Source of the DNA: Promethearchaeota archaeon
Lineage (GTDB): Archaea > Asgardarchaeota > Lokiarchaeia > Sigyniarchaeales > SOKP01
Direction of reading: 5' to 3'
DNA: 64,000 bases
NCBI GenBank assembly: GCA_030603385.1
Contig: JAUVXW010000001.1
Span: 186,001-250,000 of the forward strand
Part shown: positions 25,668 through 33,889 of the stretch, piece by piece
Numbering within the stretch: position 1 is the first letter of the stretch
Layout: each line of letters starts with the position of its first letter
The notes under the pieces: model-generated
What the model was told of the DNA's origin: nothing
The model's input: the letters and a program-made list of their open reading frames with translations, nothing else
The model's database searches: none
Program-made: the position numbers and the translations under genes

Positions 25668-26645
25668 TTAAATAAGGATTACAATTACACCAAAAATAGT
25701 CAGAATTACACCAATAAAGCCAAATTTAGAAATTTTTTCCTTGTTTACAAAATAAGTTAATGGAAGGGAAAATAGAGGGCTTGCACTTGCGATTAATGCT
25801 ACAACATCAGCTCCTGCTACATGTACGGATTCAGTATATAGATGTGCTCCAAGTGAAGTTCCTATAATTGAAGCACTTATTAATAAAACCCATGTACGGA
25901 GAGATTTCTTTTTATTAGCGAAATTATTGTTTTCTTTATTTAAGTAATTCTCCCTCCACACCATTGAGCTCAAGATCAATAAAGCAAATGGGAACCGGAT
26001 TACATTTCCTATAATAGAACTAAGTTCTTCTACTTGGATAATCTTATCTATTCTGACAATAGCAACTTCAATCATAACAGCCCCAATAGCCCAACCTAGA
26101 GATGCAGCAAAACAAAAAATAATTGCTTTAACTATATCTTTTCTAAATATTTCTTGAAATCTGATTTTAATTGTTTGTTTTGCGATAGAGTTTTTATTAT
26201 CGTTTGAATTCTCAGAGTTTATTTTGGCTTTACCAATTATAATGATTCCAACACCAATTAGGAGGAGTGAGAAAATTAAATTAAGTTTAAATGGTCTATT
26301 GAGAAAAATTAGAGATAGTATGAATGTAAATAGTGGAAAAGTCATCGAAATAGCAAGTGCAATAGTTGTTCCTAGTTTTTTTTGAGCAGTAAAATAAGCT
26401 GTATCCCCTATCACTTGACCAAAAACGAAACTAAAAATTAACAACACCCATAATTCCAAGGGGATTATAAAAATAAGGTTTAACTGATTTAAAAAGAAAA
26501 CTATAAGGATGAAGGTTAATGTACCTACAGCTGTTCGAAAAAAATTGATAAAAGTTGGGCTAGCTTCATGCTCTGTTTTGCGAAAAATAACATTAGACGC
26601 AACAAATGTTAACACAGCTAAAATTGCGATGATTTCTCCTGGCAT
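25668..26645 (-). CDS. EamA/DMT-family transporter
   Basis: 325 residues with about ten hydrophobic segments in two repeats, separated by a charged loop (KAKINSENSNDNKNSIAKQ). FGQVIGDTAYFTAQKKLGTTIALAISM in the first half and GTSLGAHLYTESVHVAGADVVALIAS in the second are typical of EamA (RhaT-like) drug/metabolite exporters. Start ATG 26645. The substrate is unknown. Confidence 0.88.
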   Translation of the reverse strand: MPGEIIAILAVLTFVASNVIFRKTEHEASPTFINFFRTAVGTLTFILIVFFLNQLNLIFIIPLELWVLLIFSFVFGQVIGDTAYFTAQKKLGTTIALAISMTFPLFTFILSLIFLNRPFKLNLIFSLLLIGVGIIIIGKAKINSENSNDNKNSIAKQTIKIRFQEIFRKDIVKAIIFCFAASLGWAIGAVMIEVAIVRIDKIIQVEELSSIIGNVIRFPFALLILSSMVWRENYLNKENNNFANKKKSLRTWVLLISASIIGTSLGAHLYTESVHVAGADVVALIASASPLFSLPLTYFVNKEKISKFGFIGVILTIFGVIVILI

Positions 26646-26711
26646 TGTACACGTAAATTAAAGAACACATAAATTGTTTTCCATTAAAATGACATTATAA
26701 ATGGATAAATA

Positions 26712-28184
26712 CTAATTATTTTCTTTACTAAGTTGTGATATTTTTTTTCCAAATTCAAATAATTTTAAGAAGGATTTAGCCGCTGCTTCAAGAGAGGGAT
26801 AAACAAGGAAATTATCCTTAAGAAGCATATCAACAAAAATTTTGCCAGATTCACTAGGATACTGATGTAAAATGATCATCATAGTTTTATTTTGTTTTTC
26901 TACATAATCTCTTATTTCTAATAAGTTATTATAATACCCTTTAAAGCGTCTACCTTCTATATCTTTCCAAGCATCTGTTTCTAATATTATCAAACTTATG
27001 TTTTCATCAATTGCAGCCTTGGTCACATCTACAAGTTCTTTTTGATATGTTACAAATGGTAAATCTAAAGGATTTGACAAACTACCTATTCGTATTGGAT
27101 AGATATTAGTGAGTTTTTCCAAAGTTTCACCTTTAAAGTGAGGGACTTCAAACCCCATTTCTATTAAGGTATCCGTTGCTAAGATTCCAAACCCACCAGA
27201 CCATAATATAATTAAGACCCTTTTATTGCTTGGATATTCAATCTCCCTTTCAAGCTTCTTGAATCGTTTAAAATAAGAAGAAAATAAATAAGTATCATCA
27301 ATTAATTCATCCAGAGAGGAAGAAGCCTCAATAATAGGCGTTTGCTTAAACACAGCATTCCATATATTCTTCTTAGTTGCCATAGATCCTGTATGTGATA
27401 ATACTGCAGTTTGGCCTCTTTCAGTTTTTCCTCCTCTCATAAATAAAACTGGTTTTTTCATACCTTTTAAAACTTTAAATAAATTTTTTCCTTCATCCTT
27501 ATGAATTGGGGAAATTCCTTCAAAGTATACGCAAATTACATCCGTATCCTTATCATCATTCAAATATTGTAAAACCTCAGAAATTTGAATATCAACACAA
27601 TTACCAATACTTACTCCAATTGAAAATCGAAGGTGATATCTCCTAGATCCAAATTTAATCATTTTTGAATGTAAATCTCCCGATTGAAAAATCAGACCAA
27701 TATTTCCATGTTCTTCTGGAAATGAAGAATAGTAAGCTGTTTTTCCTTGTGGACTATAAATTCCCATGCAATTTGGACCGATACTTCTTGTATTTTTGTA
27801 ATCATCTAATATTTCTTTTATTTTGTATTCAATTTCAGTACCAGTTTTATCAAATTCACCTGTTCCTGCAGTAAATATATGAATAAAATTCACTTTCTTT
27901 TTTGAAAGAACCTCTTGTAAAGCTTGAACAAGAAGGTCTCTTCTAATAGATAATATCAAAAGATCAATTTTATCTACGGGAATTTCATCAATGGATTTAT
28001 AGCACTTAAGCCCTAAGAAACTTTCCTCTTTGGGAGAAACTAAATATAAATTTTCTAGATTAAATCCCTGTCTTCTAAATCCTTTTACAAAGAAATCGAC
28101 AGTTCTACTAACTCTATATATGACAACATTTTTTGGTTTAAACAGCAATTCTAAAGATTGGTTATTATCATCTGACTCCAACAT
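26712..28184 (-). CDS. ADP-forming acyl-CoA synthetase, alpha-type subunit
   Basis: 490 residues. A CoA-binding Rossmann domain (about 15-145, ending SIGPNCMGIY) is followed by two ligase-CoA subdomains, and the phosphohistidine motif VLSHTGSMA carries His264. This is the alpha-subunit layout of ADP-forming acetyl-CoA synthetase (ACD), which makes ATP from acyl-CoA during fermentation. The beta (ATP-grasp) subunit is not adjacent. It overlaps the upstream membrane-protein gene by 17 bases. Confidence 0.85.
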   Translation of the reverse strand: MLESDDNNQSLELLFKPKNVVIYRVSRTVDFFVKGFRRQGFNLENLYLVSPKEESFLGLKCYKSIDEIPVDKIDLLILSIRRDLLVQALQEVLSKKKVNFIHIFTAGTGEFDKTGTEIEYKIKEILDDYKNTRSIGPNCMGIYSPQGKTAYYSSFPEEHGNIGLIFQSGDLHSKMIKFGSRRYHLRFSIGVSIGNCVDIQISEVLQYLNDDKDTDVICVYFEGISPIHKDEGKNLFKVLKGMKKPVLFMRGGKTERGQTAVLSHTGSMATKKNIWNAVFKQTPIIEASSSLDELIDDTYLFSSYFKRFKKLEREIEYPSNKRVLIILWSGGFGILATDTLIEMGFEVPHFKGETLEKLTNIYPIRIGSLSNPLDLPFVTYQKELVDVTKAAIDENISLIILETDAWKDIEGRRFKGYYNNLLEIRDYVEKQNKTMMIILHQYPSESGKIFVDMLLKDNFLVYPSLEAAAKSFLKLFEFGKKISQLSKENN

Positions 28185-28773
28185 TTTCCTCAGATTTTAG
28201 TATTAATTTTGTATTACAATTATAACAATATATAGGAGTTGAATTAAATTCTGTTCCACAATTAGGACACTTTGATCTTATATTGCTTATGATAACGTTT
28301 AAATCCTCTATTTGTTCCTCAATTTTAACTTTTGTAATCTTTTTTAATGTCAAAGATATTCCTATGGAAACTATGACAATTAATAATATTAGTAAGATCG
28401 AATGTAGAATATGAAAAGAAAATTTGGAATCAAAATAATCTCTTGAATAACGGTAAAGAAAAATATACACAAAAAAATTTGGAAAGAAGAAAGTCATTAT
28501 ATTCATTGAATAAGCTTTTTTAAATTCATTATATAAGAAAATAGGAATGATTGACACCAAGATCCAAATAAAGTACATAAATAACAAACCAGATAAATCA
28601 TTAAATAAAACATAATTCGCTATGAATTGGGTAATCCTTTTCTGAGCACTTGAAGCATCAATATCAAAAATTATATTAAACTGATAGCCAAAATAAAATA
28701 TAAATAAACTCAGAATAAGAATCTGAATAATAAAGAGAATAATTTTACTCCGAAAAAAATCGATTATCTTCAT
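28168..28773 (-). CDS. Membrane protein with C-terminal zinc ribbon
   Basis: 201 residues with four hydrophobic segments (about 10-30, 60-85, 90-110, 120-145), then a charged helix and a zinc ribbon CPNCGTEF...CYNCNTK near the C-terminus. It belongs to a broad type of archaeal zinc-ribbon membrane proteins with no known function. It starts the two-gene operon with the acyl-CoA synthetase, whose start it overlaps. Confidence 0.7.
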   Translation of the reverse strand: MKIIDFFRSKIILFIIQILILSLFIFYFGYQFNIIFDIDASSAQKRITQFIANYVLFNDLSGLLFMYFIWILVSIIPIFLYNEFKKAYSMNIMTFFFPNFFVYIFLYRYSRDYFDSKFSFHILHSILLILLIVIVSIGISLTLKKITKVKIEEQIEDLNVIISNIRSKCPNCGTEFNSTPIYCYNCNTKLILKSEENVGVR

Positions 28774-28940
28774 TATTAATTATTTAAATTATAACCAAAA
28801 ATTAAACTCTTTTAAACTTCAATTGAAATTCTCGCTGAAAATGATAAAATTTTTATTTTTAAATAAAACCACTTAGTATTTTCTTCTAATAGGTTCAACT
28901 CATATTTATTAAAAAACTCTGAAGGTGATTTCTTTATCTA

Positions 28941-29963
28941 TTATAACGTGTGATTATTTCTTTTCTTTTTTAATGTTCTATACACAGTACCTATTATTAA
29001 AATAAATAATGAACTAACTAGGAGTCCAATGTCATATCCTGGAATCTTTACGCTACTCGTATTTCGCTCTGGACATTCTATTAATGGATAATTATCTTGA
29101 TTTCCTGCAGAGCCAGAAATATTATAGGGAATATCCCCAATACCATCATCATCCACATCATTGTAAGGATAATCATCCCAATAATTTCCTATAATTCCAT
29201 TATCCCAATAATTGTTAATACCATCATCTAATGCATTAGAAGTATTATTAAGACAATTTAAGTATACCTGATTATTCGAAGTATTAGAATATAAAGCGAT
29301 CCCATAATTTCCATTATCCTTGATAATATTCTCCGAAATGACATTATTCTCACAACCAGGATGCAAACATATTCCAACATCTAGGTTACCTGACACAATA
29401 TTGTGTGAAATTGTATTATTACGAGTGTGACCACCCGAAGCATCTAATATTATTCCAAAAACTAATCCGTTTGAAGCATTATTATTTGAAATTATATTGT
29501 AGCTTGAATTTCCCATATATATTAATGCTCCTGTATTTACTGCCATACTATTCTCCGTTATTTTACCATTAGAAACATTCCCTAGTACAATTCCTGGATA
29601 TCCAGATGATATGAAATGGCAATCTTTTATTATAAAATACTTCATAGAATTGCTAATAATTAAGGGGATGGTAGGAATGCTGGGAATATTGAAGATATGA
29701 TTCTTTATAATAAATGGATTACTTGATGTTCCAGATCCAGTACAATAACCTTGATCTTTTGCCCAGCTCCAATTTGTAAGGCTCCCAGGAAGGTCGTTTA
29801 TCCATATTGGAGTATCATATATTGTAGAAATTTGTGGAATATCTTTTCTAGAAATTTCCTCAGATTTATGATGTATAATGTATGGAATGCTGAAATAGAG
29901 AGGAGGTATAAACAAAGTCACTATTAGTGAATAAACTAAGAATCTTTTTGCATTTATTTTCAT
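28941..29963 (-). CDS. Secreted right-handed beta-helix protein with PGY-type C-terminal anchor
   Basis: 340 residues. An N-terminal signal segment (FLVYSLIVTLFIPPLYFSI) is followed by parallel beta-helix (PbH1/NosD-like) repeats: NSSYNIISNNNASNG, NNTISHNIVSGNLDVGI, NNVISENIIKDNGNYGI. The C-terminus has KIPGYDIGLLVSSLFILIIG, then RTLKKKR. Motif, membrane helix and basic end match the CTERM-type sorting signals seen on Asgard surface proteins. It is probably a cell-surface carbohydrate-binding or structural protein, often Asn-glycosylated, which would link it to AglB. Confidence 0.8.
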   Translation of the reverse strand: MKINAKRFLVYSLIVTLFIPPLYFSIPYIIHHKSEEISRKDIPQISTIYDTPIWINDLPGSLTNWSWAKDQGYCTGSGTSSNPFIIKNHIFNIPSIPTIPLIISNSMKYFIIKDCHFISSGYPGIVLGNVSNGKITENSMAVNTGALIYMGNSSYNIISNNNASNGLVFGIILDASGGHTRNNTISHNIVSGNLDVGICLHPGCENNVISENIIKDNGNYGIALYSNTSNNQVYLNCLNNTSNALDDGINNYWDNGIIGNYWDDYPYNDVDDDGIGDIPYNISGSAGNQDNYPLIECPERNTSSVKIPGYDIGLLVSSLFILIIGTVYRTLKKKRNNHTL

Positions 29964-30134
29964 TAATCTAAACCGATTTAAGTCTTAAATTTTATTTGGA
30001 TTATAGTTTAATCAAATGATTTTATTTATTAATATTCCTATTATTAACTTTTTTTGAAATTCTATTTCAATAACTGGTCAGTCTTTTAATAAACTCCTTT
30101 TTTAACGATTTTGAATTCAATTTTTCTATTAACA

Positions 30135-30200
30135 TAGATGCAATCCTAAGGTTCTTCTTTTCCAAAAAACTGTTAATTAGGATTGTTAGAGTTGCATCTA
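30135..30200. repeat. Imperfect inverted repeat before the truncated GTPase
   Basis: TAGATGCAA (30135-30143) pairs with TTGCATCTA (30192-30200), and CAATCCTAA (30141-30149) with TTAGGATTG (30177-30185), offset by a 6-7-nt bulge. It may be a mini-element end or a hairpin at a deletion junction, directly before a GTPase that lost its N-terminal half. Confidence 0.45.
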
Positions 30201-30216
30201 AATTAGTTTTTTATTA

Positions 30217-30507
30217 ATGTATGATATTACAAATGCTCAAACGTTAAAGCGATTATCTGAGTGGGTTCAACTAGCGAAGAACTATAAAGAGGATGTCCCA
30301 ATTTTATTAGTGGGAAATAAAATTGATTTGGAACAGAAAAGAGAAGTCTCTAAAGAGCAAATTGAAAGATTTAAAGTAAATAACAAAATATCAGAATCGA
30401 TGGAGATCTCTCTAGAAACGGGAGAAAATGTGGAAGAGATGTTTTTGAGACTTACAAAAATGCTTCTAAACAAATTAGATGGGAAAAAAAGGAAAAAAAG
30501 GAAATAA
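30217..30507 (+). pseudogene. C-terminal fragment of a Rab-like GTPase
   Basis: 96 residues beginning MYDITNAQTLKRLSEW, which matches the middle of Rab-like GTPases, then VGNKIDLE (canonical G4) and SLETGENV (G5), and a Lys/Arg-rich tail DGKKRKKRK. The P-loop, switch I and the WDxxG motif are missing and no trace of them is found upstream, where an imperfect inverted repeat ends. It cannot bind the phosphates of GTP alone. It is either a remnant or a stable fragment. Confidence 0.75.
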
Positions 30508-30531
30508 TAGAATTCCTTTAGCAATATTAAA

Positions 30532-30735
30532 ATGAGGATATATATTGGATGTTTCAAGGATAATACAAGGAAATCTTGTTTTATAAGAATAGAAACTCAA
30601 AAATATATAAGATACATTAACTTTTACGATAAAACCAAATTATGGGATATAAAAAAATACAGAGATGGTAAGGAAACTATAGAGAAAAAAGGAACCAAAT
30701 GGATAAATATAAGGAAGGTAAATATAAGGAGTTGA
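30532..30735 (+). CDS. Small hypothetical protein (67 aa), doubtful
   Basis: MRIYIGCFKDNTRKSCFIRI and a basic remainder rich in Lys, Ile and Tyr. No motif is recognised. It follows the GTPase fragment by 25 bp and lies in a region of short, doubtful frames (another of 18 codons starts at 30744). It could be a remnant or a non-coding frame. Confidence 0.3.
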   Translation: MRIYIGCFKDNTRKSCFIRIETQKYIRYINFYDKTKLWDIKKYRDGKETIEKKGTKWINIRKVNIRS

Positions 30736-30824
30736 ATAAATAAATGAGTGAATTAAGAGAGAAAGTTTTAAGACAAAATGCAATTATAAAACCTTTTTAA
30801 GAAAAGAGCAGGAAGTGAGTAAAA

Positions 30825-31433
30825 TTGGATGATAAAATCAAGAAATTATTGAATTCTGTGAGAGAACTTGGAGATAAGTTAAGAAATGAATCTTTAAAAA
30901 AAAGAGAGAGATTGAAACTCGAAAGGGAATGGAAATTAAAAGATCAGGAGTTAATGAATTATACGAGAAAACTTGAAATGAAAATGAGGGAATCAGAAAT
31001 GGATAGGAGAACTGAAGAGATAAAGAGACTTAGGGAAGAATATAAAAAAATAATGAAAATATCATATAATTCACATCCTAATATAGATCACAGTTGGAAT
31101 CCTTTAAGAATACAACGTACAATTGAAGAAGTATATAAGAAAGCTCAAGAAAAAGAGTTGGATAAAAACAACTTAATGAAAGAGAGTCCTATGATAAAAG
31201 TAAAAGATGAAAAATTTAAAAGATGGCTATTGCGTTATCGATTTAAGGAATTAGCAAAAATAACTCCTGATCCGAAGGCAGTTAGAACTATGCTTTTGGC
31301 TTTTAAAGATTGGGATGAAGGGAAAATTGATATGGAGATGTTAAAAAAAATTTTTGACGAATGTAAAAATCCAAAATTTAATCCTGATGAATTTTTGAAA
31401 AAATATCCTATATTTAAACCAAAAAAGAAATAG
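30825..31433 (+). CDS. Charged coiled-coil protein, unknown
   Basis: 202 residues, TTG start 30825. Residues 1-85 are strongly charged and predicted coiled coil (heptads of Leu, Lys, Arg, Glu). A second part has KRWLLRYRFKELAKITPDPKAVRTMLLAF, followed by NPDEFLKKYPIFKPKKK. Its stop overlaps the next gene (TAGTG), so the two are translationally coupled. There is no known family. It lies in the orphan block upstream of the endonuclease and rpoA1. Confidence 0.6.
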   Translation: MDDKIKKLLNSVRELGDKLRNESLKKRERLKLEREWKLKDQELMNYTRKLEMKMRESEMDRRTEEIKRLREEYKKIMKISYNSHPNIDHSWNPLRIQRTIEEVYKKAQEKELDKNNLMKESPMIKVKDEKFKRWLLRYRFKELAKITPDPKAVRTMLLAFKDWDEGKIDMEMLKKIFDECKNPKFNPDEFLKKYPIFKPKKK

Positions 31434-31777
31434 TGAGTTCAGAATCGCAAAAGCAAAGCCATTCAACTGAAGAAGCTGATAATAAAAGCGAAAGTGAAAC
31501 GGTTTCAAAGAATACGTTAGATTTAAGAGAAAAATACAGGCAAAAAACAGGGAAGAGACCGATTTACAATAAAAAGGAGACTAAAGGTTTTCTCTCGTGG
31601 TTAGAAAGACAAAAGAAATTAGCCCTAAAAATGAAACAAGAAAAGAAGGAAGAACAAATCGGGGAAACAAAGGAAGCGTGGCAAATCCTCTTAGAAAAAT
31701 GGGTATGGGAAGCTAACGGATCTAAAATCTCAAAAGAAGTTAATGAAGAGCTTATAGATATTATTAGGAAATATTAA
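31433..31777 (+). CDS. Orphan protein carrying a TGK...KETK..W motif
   Basis: 114 residues, GTG start at 31433 overlapping the previous stop. A Ser/Glu-rich N-terminus is followed by KYRQKTGKRPIYNKKETK and then GFLSWLERQKK. This motif recurs at the very C-terminus of RpoA1 ([18 protein letters not shown], then AYIDWKQEK). A helical C-terminus follows. The function is unknown. The shared motif suggests an RNA-polymerase or nucleic-acid context. Its reading frame runs on, through two TAA codons, into the endonuclease gene. Confidence 0.6.
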   Translation: MSSESQKQSHSTEEADNKSESETVSKNTLDLREKYRQKTGKRPIYNKKETKGFLSWLERQKKLALKMKQEKKEEQIGETKEAWQILLEKWVWEANGSKISKEVNEELIDIIRKY

Positions 31778-31801
31778 AAGTTTAGAAATATATATCTGAA
31801 A

Positions 31802-31990
31802 TTGATTAATTTACTCGAAAAAAGAAATCTAACTAAAGAAGAAGATGAAGCTATTGAAAAATTGTTTAAAAAACTTGAACAAGTAAGTCGAATTCAAGCG
31901 AATATGTTTACAAATCTCAGAGCCTTTCGATCATTATATAATCAATATCATATATGGGACATGAATCGAATTTTAAAAGAGCGTGAATAA
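31802..31990 (+). CDS. Short helical frame, probably the detached N-terminus of the endonuclease gene
   Basis: 62 residues from TTG 31802 (EKRNLTKEEDEAIEKLFKKL, then QVSRIQANMFTNLRAFRSLY). It ends at TAA 31988-31990, but the same frame then stays open for 41 codons up to the start at 32114. The text past the stop (LNQKLQNLKIDEATPQVVKKYW) is protein-like. It is therefore read here as the 5' part of an interrupted gene rather than as an independent one. Confidence 0.45.
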   Translation: MINLLEKRNLTKEEDEAIEKLFKKLEQVSRIQANMFTNLRAFRSLYNQYHIWDMNRILKERE

Positions 31991-32113
31991 TTCATAAAAC
32001 ACCTTAATCAGAAGTTACAGAATCTTAAAATTGATGAAGCGACCCCGCAAGTTGTTAAAAAATATTGGAAGGAGATTTTAAAAGAAAATTTACATAAAAT
32101 AACAACTTTAAGT

Positions 32114-33685
32114 TTGAATCAAAAATCACAAATTGTTAAGATCATCCAAAAAGATACATTAAATGAAGAAGACAAGAGAGAATTCGTCTCAGTTCTAAAA
32201 AAACTTCCAATAGAGGATTTGATTTCGTTATTAGGAAAGGATTTTGAAAAACACTCAAAAAATTATGTAAAATGGGATTGGGACTTCTATGAATATATTA
32301 AAAAAGATATGCTTACTTCTTACATAAAGAAAAATGAATCAATTTTGTTTTTAGAAAAAAATGTTTCTGTAGAAACACAGAATGACAAACGCACGGATTA
32401 TTCTACCCTTCAATTTATTGATAATCTTATTAGGGAAATCACAAATATTGCTCCTTCAGACTTAGTCAGGATTAGTGGTAAGAGTGCTGGTAAGATTTCG
32501 TTAACTTGGGTCAGTAAAAATATATTTAAGAGACCTGGTGGCTATTTATCAAAAGTTCGCCAGTGGATTTTAAATCCTAACAATGATAATTATAATCCAG
32601 AATTTAAATTCGCTTTATCTGATTTAGATACTGTGATGGAAAGCTTAAAGTATTATGCTAGAGAGTGGCGAGAATCTATTAAGGAGTGTTGTGTAATTTT
32701 TGATTTATATTCTCTTTTAAATAACTTAAAACAAGTTCCTAATCAACAATTTCATATTTATAACCCAAATCTCAACTTTAGGTTCTTTAGTAATATTAAC
32801 GATAGAGTCAATAGTAAAAAAACCAACTATTGGCTTGGGTTTTTATGTGCAGATGGCTATACCCAAAAGGGATATTCATTAGGTATAACTTTATCACGTA
32901 AAGATCGAGATCAATTAATTAGATTTTGTCAGGATATAGGTTTAAATCCTTCACAAAAGGTAAAGAATTTTGAGAGGGAACTCAATGGAAAAATATACGA
33001 ACAATCAAGAGTGACATTTGGTTGCAAGCCTATGATTATTAATCTCTTAGAATTAAATTATAAGGAAGTTCCAGAGTTTATTAAAATTTCTAGGGACGCT
33101 TCAAATGATTCAGATGCATTAGCTTGGTTATTTGGATTATATGACGGTGATGGTCAACAAGGAAAGACTTCAATTTACTCTACTAAACGTCAACTTTTAG
33201 AACAAATCAGAACTAGTTTTAACGTTCCTAATGAAGTGTATAAAGCTAAAGATCCAAGAATAGAGTTAGATGTCTACGGATATCCTAAACTTGACTCACA
33301 TGGTGACCCTGTATTAACTAAGACTCTTTATGTTTTACGCTTGGGTCCAAGTTTATTTAATAAAATTATGGATAATTATAGAGATAGTATGCCAAGAAAG
33401 AGGAAATACTTTGATGAAAGAATAGATGCTGCAATAAAATTAAAAAGATTATTCAGTAATAAAAGAGAACTTCTTCAAGGCTTAGTGGACCAGCTTCCAA
33501 CCACTCAAATCTTGTTAATATTACAAAAAACCATTGGTGTATCTCGAAACGCGTTATATAATTTGATAGTTGAATGGAATATTGTTCTTCCTCCTGTTGG
33601 ATATTGGAATACTAAAGAGGGGAAGAGTAAAAAACAGTTCCCTCAGTGGTTTATTGATACCGTGGGTTATATTGGTGAAATATAG
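32114..33685 (+). CDS. LAGLIDADG-type homing endonuclease, free-standing
   Basis: 523 residues, TTG start 32114 (uncertain). Two LAGLIDADG motifs are seen: YWLGFLCADGYTQKG near 240 and LAWLFGLYDGDGQQG near 335, with the acidic catalytic Asp in each. An N-terminal helical region (about 1-200) and a C-terminal helix-turn-helix-like part (TTQILLILQKTIGVSRNALYNL) surround them. No intein splicing residues (C-terminal HN, N-terminal Cys/Ser block) are seen. The frame continues upstream through TAA codons to 31433. It sits 200 bp before rpoA1, which carries a 30-nt insertion. Confidence 0.75.
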   Translation: MNQKSQIVKIIQKDTLNEEDKREFVSVLKKLPIEDLISLLGKDFEKHSKNYVKWDWDFYEYIKKDMLTSYIKKNESILFLEKNVSVETQNDKRTDYSTLQFIDNLIREITNIAPSDLVRISGKSAGKISLTWVSKNIFKRPGGYLSKVRQWILNPNNDNYNPEFKFALSDLDTVMESLKYYAREWRESIKECCVIFDLYSLLNNLKQVPNQQFHIYNPNLNFRFFSNINDRVNSKKTNYWLGFLCADGYTQKGYSLGITLSRKDRDQLIRFCQDIGLNPSQKVKNFERELNGKIYEQSRVTFGCKPMIINLLELNYKEVPEFIKISRDASNDSDALAWLFGLYDGDGQQGKTSIYSTKRQLLEQIRTSFNVPNEVYKAKDPRIELDVYGYPKLDSHGDPVLTKTLYVLRLGPSLFNKIMDNYRDSMPRKRKYFDERIDAAIKLKRLFSNKRELLQGLVDQLPTTQILLILQKTIGVSRNALYNLIVEWNIVLPPVGYWNTKEGKSKKQFPQWFIDTVGYIGEI

Positions 33686-33814
33686 CTAAAATTATAAATT
33701 TGAAAATCACAAATTTTTTATCTTTTGGTGTATTTTTTTTCTTACAGTGAAAAGCTTGTCACCTTTTTTCTTTAAAAATTGTCTTATTAAAATTATAAGA
33801 GGATGTTTTCTTCC

Positions 33815-33889
33815 ATGAAGGATCCTTTTGTTCTTAAAAAAAATAACGCTTATAGAGGTATTTTAAATATGGAGGTATGTAGTTCATGA
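33815..33889 (+). CDS. Possible leader peptide overlapping the rpoA1 start (ATGA)
   Basis: ATG 33815 opens 24 codons ([18 protein letters not shown], then MEVCSS) whose TGA stop overlaps the rpoA1 ATG. The ribosome site GGAGG (33871-33875) lies inside it. It would couple rpoA1 translation to the leader. It may be chance. Confidence 0.3.
   Translation: MKDPFVLKKNNAYRGILNMEVCSS

Noticed and set aside
32114-33685. Intein within a host protein
   Set aside because: LAGLIDADG motifs are present but no splicing blocks (N-terminal Cys/Ser, C-terminal HN plus nucleophile) and no host protein halves are seen.
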